Shown in pieces: positions 56,571 to 64,000 of a DNA stretch of 64,000 bases (positions are counted from its first letter, which is position 1; each line of letters starts with the position of its first letter). The stretch comes from Plantago ovata (Eukaryota > Streptophyta > Magnoliopsida > Lamiales > Plantaginaceae), in contig CM051456.1 in NCBI GenBank assembly GCA_028274465.1, positions 95,032,753 to 95,096,752 on the forward strand, written 5' to 3'. The translations under genes and the position numbers were made by a program. The notes below the pieces were generated by a model that saw only the letters and a program-made list of their open reading frames with translations, ran no database searches and was not told where the DNA came from.

Positions 56571-58678
56571 TGTAAGAAAATATGGTCAGAGTTACCCCTA
56601 GGGTACGCAGCGGAATTTCAAAAAATTTCTTAACATACAGGTTAATTGATTATGTATATGTCATATATATGTAAACACGTCAATTAGAAGACTAACCTTA
56701 CTTCCAAAGAAGCTTCCAAGTCTTCGTAATAATCCTGTGTATCTTCTCCTTCGTCGAAGTCGAAGATATCTGCAATACTCTGATTATCTGCAAAACAATA
56801 AGAGTTAGTTTCCAGCTCCTAGAACCTCAACCTTGGTATCCACGGATGAACAGCCTATCGGAAGAATGCTAGGATACTCTTTGTGTGACCAAGAAGACGG
56901 GATGACGGTTTTCCTCCGGTGAGGGTGGCGCGCGCGTGGGGCTATATAGAGGTAGGGGAGAGCTTTTTATTTTCTCTAAGAAAACTAGATATTCAACTGT
57001 GTGAATGTCTATTGAATTGTGTGTAAAACAATGTCCAAAGCTCTCTACTAGTCTACTATATATAGTAGTCAATAGAAGCCTAAAGCATAAGCAATTAGAC
57101 TTCGTAAAGGAATAAGAATCTAATTCTTATCGCACTAGGAAACCAATATCAAGTCTAGATTCATTCCCAATCAAATTAAAACTCAATCAGGAAAATCTAA
57201 CTTATCCCTTGGACTTCTAATAGAGGAAGGAGTTCAAAGAGGAAGGAGTTGAACTCCTTCCTCTATCCCAGCTCGCGCGCGCGCTTATCCTAAGGGAGAT
57301 AGGTGGGTCCCAATTTTGGGACCCACTTATAGTTCTAAGGCAATTCAAACTCCAAGTAGATTTTGCCCATGTGCATATGTTAATTCCAAATTAACATATC
57401 CTTTCAAATCAAACCTCTATTATATTTCTAAAATATAATCTTTAATTGTATTTACATAAAATACAATTATTTAGCCAATTCAATTAATAATTCCAAATCA
57501 TTAATTGAGCCACTAAATATTATAACTAATTCCAAATCAATTATAATCTATCAATCACAATTAATTCCAAATTAATTGCGATTCCATCTTCAAGGATATT
57601 CTGATAAGCTGAATCACCACATAGTGTGACCCATAGGGCCTCATTATATTAAGAAAGTCCTAGACTAGGCAAAATGGAATTCCTAGACGGTTCCATTTGC
57701 AATATTAATACATGAGGACGTTTGAGAGGTTTATCAAAGCAAACCCTTTCGTTGCGAAGTCTGTTGCGCTCAACGCGGCGATGGTAACGTCCCTTCATCT
57801 GACTGACTCGAATGCATCTAGGATCGATGATGTGTCTATCCCAATAATACATCCACGGGCGTCTCAGGGAGTTGCTTGGTTACTAAGATATACTTATGAC
57901 CATCATAATATATCGATGCACTGGCCAGTGACTTTACTAACACAACTATGAAGACTATGAGCAATACTCTCCTGTGCTACACATGAGAGATGAATCCTTC
58001 ACAAAAACACTTGTCATCCCCATTTGTATGTAGCCATAATCCTGGATCGTGTCTTAGGTCAACTGCTTATTCAGAGCTGACATCGACGGGTCCACCAAGG
58101 ATATGGGGCAACAAATGTGATGATAAAGTCATGTAAGTCCAAAGGACAACTGGCATCACTTCGACAACTTACTGGTTCCCATAGACACTTCGGTGTAGAG
58201 TATACATCGATGGGAGTGTCCGGTGGGTACTTCCATTGTTCGATAATCATTCTTCGAACAACTATGCGCAGTTATGGGAACGTTTCTCGATTGTCCAACA
58301 ATCCGTTCCGTGACCGTGGGATCAGCTCACACTTGCTCCAACAAGTATAACCTCCACGCATACTAGTCTCATCTGGTTCATTCAGACCCCTACATCCGAG
58401 ATGAACCTCGACTAGGGAGAGTTTGGGATAGATGATAACTCACATAGCTCCCACTATCTGTGTGATCGGTCATCTATCTGAGGGGACATGTTTAATATCA
58501 ATACAGACAGAAATAGAGATATGACATGATGCATGCCTGGTGTAATATAAATATGAAAGCGATACTCAAACAACAAACATATATTATATTACGTTGACCT
58601 GTGTAATAGTACATATATGCCCTCTATAAGGGCTGCATGCCCTCAATAAGGACTGTCACTAGGACATATACACTATCA
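56571..58678 (-). repeat. Copia F 5' LTR
   Basis: 2,108 bp. Differs from the 3' LTR by scattered substitutions and small indels, including a duplicated GAGGAAGGAGTT near 57222-57250 and an inverted GGGTCCCAATTTTGGGACCC near 57304-57323. Confidence 0.92.
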
Positions 58679-61147
58679 GTGCATTGACTATAGAAGATTA
58701 AATGCCGCCACTAAGAAAGACCACTTCCCTTTGCCATTTATAGATGACATGCTAAACCGCCTTGCGGGGCGGAAATTCTATTGTTATCTTGATGGTTTGT
58801 CAGGTTTCTACCAGATTCATATTGCACTGGAGGATCAAGAGAAAACGACATTCACTTGCCCATTCGGGACGTTTGCCTATAGGTGAATGCCGTTTGGGCT
58901 ATGTAACGCCCCCGCCACTTTCCAAAGGTGCATGCTTTCTGTTTTCTCTGATATGGTAACTAAGTTTGTTGAAGATTTCATAGATGATTTTTCTCTTTTC
59001 AGTGATTCGTTTGATGAATGCTTGCATAGACTAGATCTTGTTTTGAAAAGGTGCATTGAATGCAATTTAACTTTAAGTTGGGAGAAAAGTCATTACATGG
59101 TTAGGGGAGGCATTGTTCTAGGACATGTAGTTTCTGAAAGAGGTATTGAGGTAGACAAGGCTAAGATCGAAATCATTGAAAAACTTCCCCCACCTACTTG
59201 TGTGAAAGAATTGCAGTCTTTTCTTGGTCATGTAGGGTTTCATAGGAGGTTTATTAAGGATTTTTCGAAAATTGCTAAGCCATTAAGTAGCTTGCTTGCA
59301 AAAGATGTGGTTTTCCATTTTTCTAATGAGTGCCTAGTTGCTTTTAATACCCTTAAGGAAAAGCTTGTTTCTGCTCCCATTGTTGTTCCACCAGATTGGA
59401 ATCTTCCTTTTGAGATTATGTGTGATGCTTCGAATTTTGCTATGGGTGTTATTTTATGCCAAAAAGTTGATAAGCAGTATCGTGTCATTTATTATGTTAG
59501 TAAGACTCTAGACTCCGCACACATTAATTATACAACTACTGAAAAGGAATTTTTAGCGGTTGCTTTTGCTTTACAAAAGTTTAGGTCTTATTTGATTGGT
59601 CATCCAGTGAATGTCCATACTGATCATGCTACTTTGAGACATTTAATAGCTAAGCAAGATTCTAAGCCTAGATTAATCCGTTGGGTCCTATTGCTACAAG
59701 ATTTTGATTTGACCATAGTGGATAGAGCTGGTAGGGAGAATTTGGTAGCTGATCATTTGTCTAGAATACCAAATATCCCTGTTGATTCGATACCTATTAA
59801 TGAGGATCTCCCCGATGAGCACTTAATGAAGGTTAATGAAGAGTCATGGTATGCTGATATTGTGAACTATTTGGCTATGAGTATTTGCCCGACTAATTTT
59901 TCAGCCTCAGACAAGAGAGCTCTTGCCAAGAGTTGCAGGTCTTTCATATGGGATGATCCGCATCTCTTCAAAGAAGGAGCTGATGAAATTCTGAGGAGAT
60001 GCGTGCCACAAGAAGAGCAACAAAGTGTGTTGAGTCATTGCCATGAGCTTCATTGTGGAGGACACTATAGTGGCTTAAAAACAGCTTGCAAATTACTACA
60101 AGTAGGATTTTTCTGGCCAACAGTGCACCGAGATGCTCGAACTTTTGTGAAAAATTGCGACCCATGTCAACGAGGAGGTAATATTGGCAAGAAAGACGAA
60201 ATGCCCCTTCAAGGGAATCTAGTGGTCGAACCTTTCGACGTATGGGGCATTGATTTCATGGAACCATTTCCATCAAGTGGAGGTTATGGATACATTCTTG
60301 TTGCGGTGGATTATGTGACTAAGTGGGTGGAGGCAATTCCCACAAAAACGAATGACGGCGCGGTTGTTATGACGTTCTTGAAGGATGTGATATTTTCTAG
60401 ATTTGGGTGTCCTAGGACAATCATCAGTGATGGAGGTTCACACTTCGTCAATAGAACCTTTGCCTCTCTTCTTAAGAGATACGGTGTCCACCATAGTGTT
60501 GCTACGCCATATCACCCACAGACTTCGGGACAAGTTGAAGTTAGCAACCGTCAAATTAAGAAGATTCTAGAGCGAGTAGTGAAGCCTAGTAGGAAAGATT
60601 GGGCAGGAAAATTGAATGATGCACTTTGGGCATACAGGACTAGCTACAAAACGGGGATTGGAACCACTCCGTACAGACTTGTGTATGGGAAAGCATGCCA
60701 TCTTCCCGTAGAATTGGAACACAAGGCGTGTTGGGCTATCAAAGCACTCAATCTTGATATGGGAAAAGCTGGCGAAGAACGGTTGTTGCAACTCGATGAG
60801 CTTGATGAATTACGCCTAGGTGCTTATGAAAATGCCAAGATCTACAAAGAACGTACTAAGAAGTATCATGATCGTGGTATAGTACGTAAAGAACTGATTC
60901 CCGGGCAAAAAACTTTGGTGTTTAATTCTCGCCTTCGACTATTTCCTGGAAAGCTCCATACTCGTTGGGATGGACCATACAAATTATCAAAGTTGCTCCC
61001 CATGGAGCTGTAGAGCTCTTTGATCCGAAGACGGGCAATACCTTCAAGGTGAAAGGTCAACGAGTGAAGCCATACTTCGAGATATCTAGTGATCAAAGGG
61101 AGGTTGATCATCTTGAGCTTACCCTTTCCGCCTCTACTGAAGGTTAG
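58679..61147 (+). pseudogene. Element E pol, second part: RT, RNase H and integrase
   Basis: Resumes at 58681 with IDYRRLNAATKKDHFPLPFIDDML. A TGA at 58885-58887 replaces Arg in the usual [18 protein letters not shown]. The following 708 codons are open: RT catalytic F-I-D-D (FIDDFSLFS, where G has FMDDFSLFG), RNase H ([28 protein letters not shown]), integrase H-H-C-C ([14 protein letters not shown]), and D,D,E in [17 protein letters not shown] and [10 protein letters not shown] frameshift near 60985 precedes the tail [25 protein letters not shown], which ends at 61147. No env-like or ORF2 gene follows. Confidence 0.92.
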
Positions 61148-63025
61148 TGTATTTTGTCATTTTGAGCATATCATTGTGTTGTATTTTATATTTTCGTATA
61201 TTTTTGGTGATAAAATAGGTCTCTAGATGATAATTTAGCATTTTAGGAGGGAAACCGACACCTCTAGGAGTCTGGAGGTGCCGGGCGAACCGCCCCCCAT
61301 GTGGGGCGATTCGCTTGGCACGACCAGGGAACCTGGGTTTACTGGAAGCCCCAGGCGAATCGCCTCCCACGTGGGGCGGTTCGCCCCGGGCATCCAGTCA
61401 ACTCGGAGATCCGGATTTTCGTTCGGAAACCCGGTTTTCTCCTATTATGTTAAATTATCAATCTTTTTACCTCGTTTATCGCCCGTTTTGTTTTCTCACG
61501 AGTTTGATTGAGTAATATAGGTCACATATACAAGACAGCTTTCACCTTCTAATCCACTTTCGACGTTCGGGACGAGCGACGACGTTCAGGTTTGGGGGGG
61601 GGGGGTTATCGCTGGGTATTTCTATACTTGTTTTGCTTATGATTACTCGTGAAACCTTTTGTTTGCATTAGCATTTGCACGTTTATCGCTTTCCTAGTAA
61701 TTTAGTTGCATACACTACATACACTACATTCATTCTAGTCTAGTATTGCATGTTTTACGTGGAGTTTATTGCCAAATTTTTTGAACTTTTGTATTGGGTA
61801 GATTAACTAGTTATGACCTTTGACCATGTGTTTCATCTCTATAAATTTGTTAGAAGTTTTTCTCGCTAGGTTTGTCACATTTATGTTTGCACTTAGTTAA
61901 GCTTGGTAGTCTCGACATCACTTAGTGGTGTTTTCTCTACTGCGGTTCACGAAGGCCTTTATAATGGGATGATGCATGTTAGGATCTTATGGTTGTTTTC
62001 CCGAGTAATTATGTACCTAAGAGGCAACAAGTCTTCACCTTTCTTTGAGATTGCTAAATGCCTAGGAAGGAGGTAGTGTGAGATTGTGTGATCCTTTGTT
62101 TGCAACCTATTCTTTCGAATAGGTTTGGGGAGGGGGTTACGCTATTATTAGACTTGTTTTTCGATTTTTGAGTGTTGAGAGTTTGTTTTCCGTTTTCGTA
62201 AAGTTTGTGCTTCAACCTATTCTTTCGAATAGGTTTGGGGAGGTCGTTTGTGTGTCATTGTAATTTCTTTTTCGTTGCGCTACTGCTGGCTATATACAAA
62301 AAAATAGAGAAAAAAAATCGAAAAAAAAAAAAGGAAAAATTCCAGGGAAAAAGAAAAAATCTGGAAAAGAAAAGAAAAGAAAAAAGAGACCACAAAAAAG
62401 TAAAAAAGGGTCCAAAGAAAGCCAAAAAGCAGTTTAGCAAACTTTTTGTCTTGTTTTTCAATTCTTATAATGTTCGTAATCGAGTTGTAATTTTTTGTCT
62501 TTTGTTTGATTGAGTGTCATTTGTTCTAGACCACCCTCGTCCTGCCATTCAGGAAGTGGTGAATAGTTTAAGGCTTTGTTTGAGAGATGGGTAGAATAGG
62601 GGAGTGTGAACTTTTAGGGAACCCTCCTTCGTTTGATGAGAGCCAGTATTGGTTCGACCTCTTTGAGGGAAAGTCTTAACTTGGTGAACAGCAGTAAGTC
62701 CTCAGTTTCATAGGCACGAGACAACCATTCGTATTTTAACATGTTTCATTACGTCGTCACTGACTAGGTCCAGGTAGAGAATGTTACGAGAGACTATCTT
62801 GTTTGACATAAGTGCATATGTGAATGTGTATGAGTCAATCGAGGCATTCTTCAACCAATATCCATGTTATGATTTGTATAGTTTTTGTTCATAAGTTTTT
62901 GATATATTCAATAGATTAGTTCATTTTATTTGGCATGAGACTCCATTTTGTGTGTTGCATTGTTTTTTTGCATTAGAGTCTAGCTTAGTTGCTTGAGGAC
63001 AAGCAAAGGTTCGGTTTGGGGAGTT
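61148..63025 (+). other. Element E 3' non-coding region with palindrome array, PPT-like boxes and purine tract
   Basis: No gene. In order: palindrome array 61281-61390; PPT-like GGTTTGGGG followed by a G run at 61589-61605; the conserved block 61830-62090; hairpin AACCTATTC-TTTC-GAATAGGTT plus GGTTTGGGGAGGG at 62104-62137; a second hairpin and box at 62214-62244; a purine-rich tract 62296-62430; a stretch conserved in A, B and G (62520-62990); and the terminal PPT GGTTTGGGGAG at 63013-63023. The lysine-rich open frame over the purine tract is a composition artefact. Confidence 0.8.
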
Positions 63026-64000
63026 TGATGAACGTGTATTTTACACCTTCATTCGAGTCTTTTTTCACCTATTTAGCTATCCTCTATGTTAATTTAGCTA
63101 TATTATAGTGCATTTTATTAGAATAGTGTCACGTTTCCCTTTAGTTTGCATTTTTCAGGTTTAGGTGAAAAACGTGATTTTCCGGGCAATTATATTGAAG
63201 AGAACGAAGAATCGGTGTTCCGAGGATATTCATGGAGTATCTAGAAGGTTCTGGATGAGATTTGAGGTCTAGGGGTCGAGTTTCAAGGCTTAAAGGTCAC
63301 TAGAAGGCAAAATCCGAGTCCGAAAAGGAAAATAAGACCAAAAACGCGTCAAAAACGCGTCCTCGCCGACTGGAGCTCCCAGGCGATTCGCCCGGGATGT
63401 GGGGCGGTTCGCCCCACACCAGGCGGTTCGCCCGGTGTTTGGGGCGATTCGCCCCACGCCTTCCGAACTCCTATATATAGTTGCTTCTATTTCTACGTTT
63501 TTCAGACTTCTTTAGACCTTTTTTCATACTTTACACATTAGTTTTAGAGAGGAATTCTCCAGATCCTGTTCTGGGAATTCTTAGCATAGGAGACTATTTC
63601 TCTTATCAATTTGGAGGATTATCTTGCTTGTGAGTTCGCAATTCTTCGGAGATTGACAACCTTCGTCGGTAACATTGTATCTCACGATTTTTTCTATTTA
63701 TATTTATATCTTTCAACATGTTTTCATTCAATTTTTCTTTGATTTCTGTTGATTGCATGACATCTATGAGTAGCTAAATCTATCGTTGGTGATAGTATGT
63801 GATTTCTTAGCTAGGGTTCTTAATTATGCATGATGGCTGTAACGTGAATCAGATCTGAGTTATTGCTTTATTTCTTTGATCTATCTAAGCCCTCTATCTT
63901 CGTAGTGTTGAATTGAATGGAACACATTGGACAATTCATGATCTTAGATTTCTATGCAAAACGATCGGGTACTTCATGCATGATTATTAACCTGATGCTT
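63026..64000 (+). repeat. Element E 3' LTR, truncated by the window edge
   Basis: Starts TGATGAACGTG and follows 35129 onward closely. The palindrome cluster is at 63380-63460 and the TATA-like CTATATATAG at 63471-63480. It ends at a point equivalent to about 36100 of the 5' LTR, so about 220 bp remain outside. Confidence 0.93.

Larger units (their letters stand above)
39282..58678 (-). mobile_element. Copia element F, interrupted by gypsy G
   Basis: Minus-strand Ty1/copia element with LTRs 39282-41361 (3') and 56571-58678 (5'), primer site TGGTATCAGAGC and PPT. Flanks are GTGCC (39277-39281) and GTGCA (58679-58683), a target duplication with one changed base; the rejoined RT codons of E confirm the site. 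Without G it is about 10.0 kb. gag-pol is damaged by nonsense and frameshift mutations and is interrupted within integrase by G. Confidence 0.92.
35129..64000 (+). mobile_element. Gypsy (Athila-type) element E with pol, interrupted by copia F, runs off the right edge
   Basis: 5' LTR 35129-36326, primer site 36330-36347, gag-pro-pol in two parts (36521-39281 and 58679-61147) separated by copia F, 3' non-coding region 61148-63025, PPT, and 3' LTR from 63026 to beyond the window. Without F the visible element is about 9.5 kb. The RT reading is exactly colinear across F (...TGWRMC | IDYRRLNAA...). Several frameshifts and stops make it inactive, but its LTRs remain similar. Confidence 0.92.

Overview
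This window looks like nuclear DNA from a plant, probably a dicot. It consists of nested transposable elements, and I see no host gene, rRNA, tRNA or CRISPR array. Evidence for a plant: Ty3/gypsy elements of Athila type (primer site TGGCGCCGTTGCCGGGGA, matching the 3' end of tRNA-Asp; protease motif DLGA), Ty1/copia elements primed by tRNA-iMet (TGGTATCAGAGC), a CACTA DNA transposon with GCGACGGAT subterminal repeats, and spliceosomal introns. The species cannot be named from this.

Layout, outside to inside. (1) 1-16030: an old copia element (Z) split into three colinear pieces (1258-2710, 6146-6826, 15542-16030). The splits are made by a CACTA element (2711-6145, target duplication CTA) and a minus-strand gypsy element A (6827-15541, near-duplication AATAT/AATAC). 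A palindrome-rich minisatellite (225-850) lies at the left edge, possibly inside a degenerate inverted-repeat element. (2) 16562-17695: part of an LTR of another element (H) with a 154-bp tandem repeat. (3) From 17696, plus-strand gypsy element D starts inside H. D is interrupted by B (19092-24579, TSD ATACT) and then by copia C (from 28663). C is interrupted by gypsy E (from 35129), E by copia F (39282-58678, TSD GTGCM), and F by gypsy G (44045-53444, TSD CCCCA). The order H > D > C > E > F > G is six levels deep. D, C and E are still open at the right edge.

Functionally there are two classes of gypsy element with the same LTR, primer-site and 3'-region architecture. E and G encode gag-protease-RT-RNase H-integrase; G keeps one reading frame of 1,711 codons broken only by five nonsense codons. 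A, B and D have no RT or integrase. B carries only a gag-like gene. A and D carry gag-protease plus a second gene (ORF2) that resembles the 'putative plant transposon protein' family. ORF2 has its own 5'-UTR intron and a GC-palindrome cluster upstream, so it looks like a separate transcription unit. Shared cis signals suggest that A, B and D were mobilised in trans by relatives of E and G.

The less usual structures are: (a) arrays of an 11-bp palindrome GGCGRNYCGCC just upstream of the LTR TATA box, changing in copy number between LTRs of one element and also inserted in frame in the gag gene of E; (b) four tandem, covarying stem-loops in the leader of copia F; (c) repeated polypurine boxes coupled to a conserved hairpin in the 3' regions; (d) a 254-bp CACTA promoter/leader fragment that replaces the end of the 5' LTR and primer site of A; (e) a three-exon, 141-residue gene within the CACTA element.
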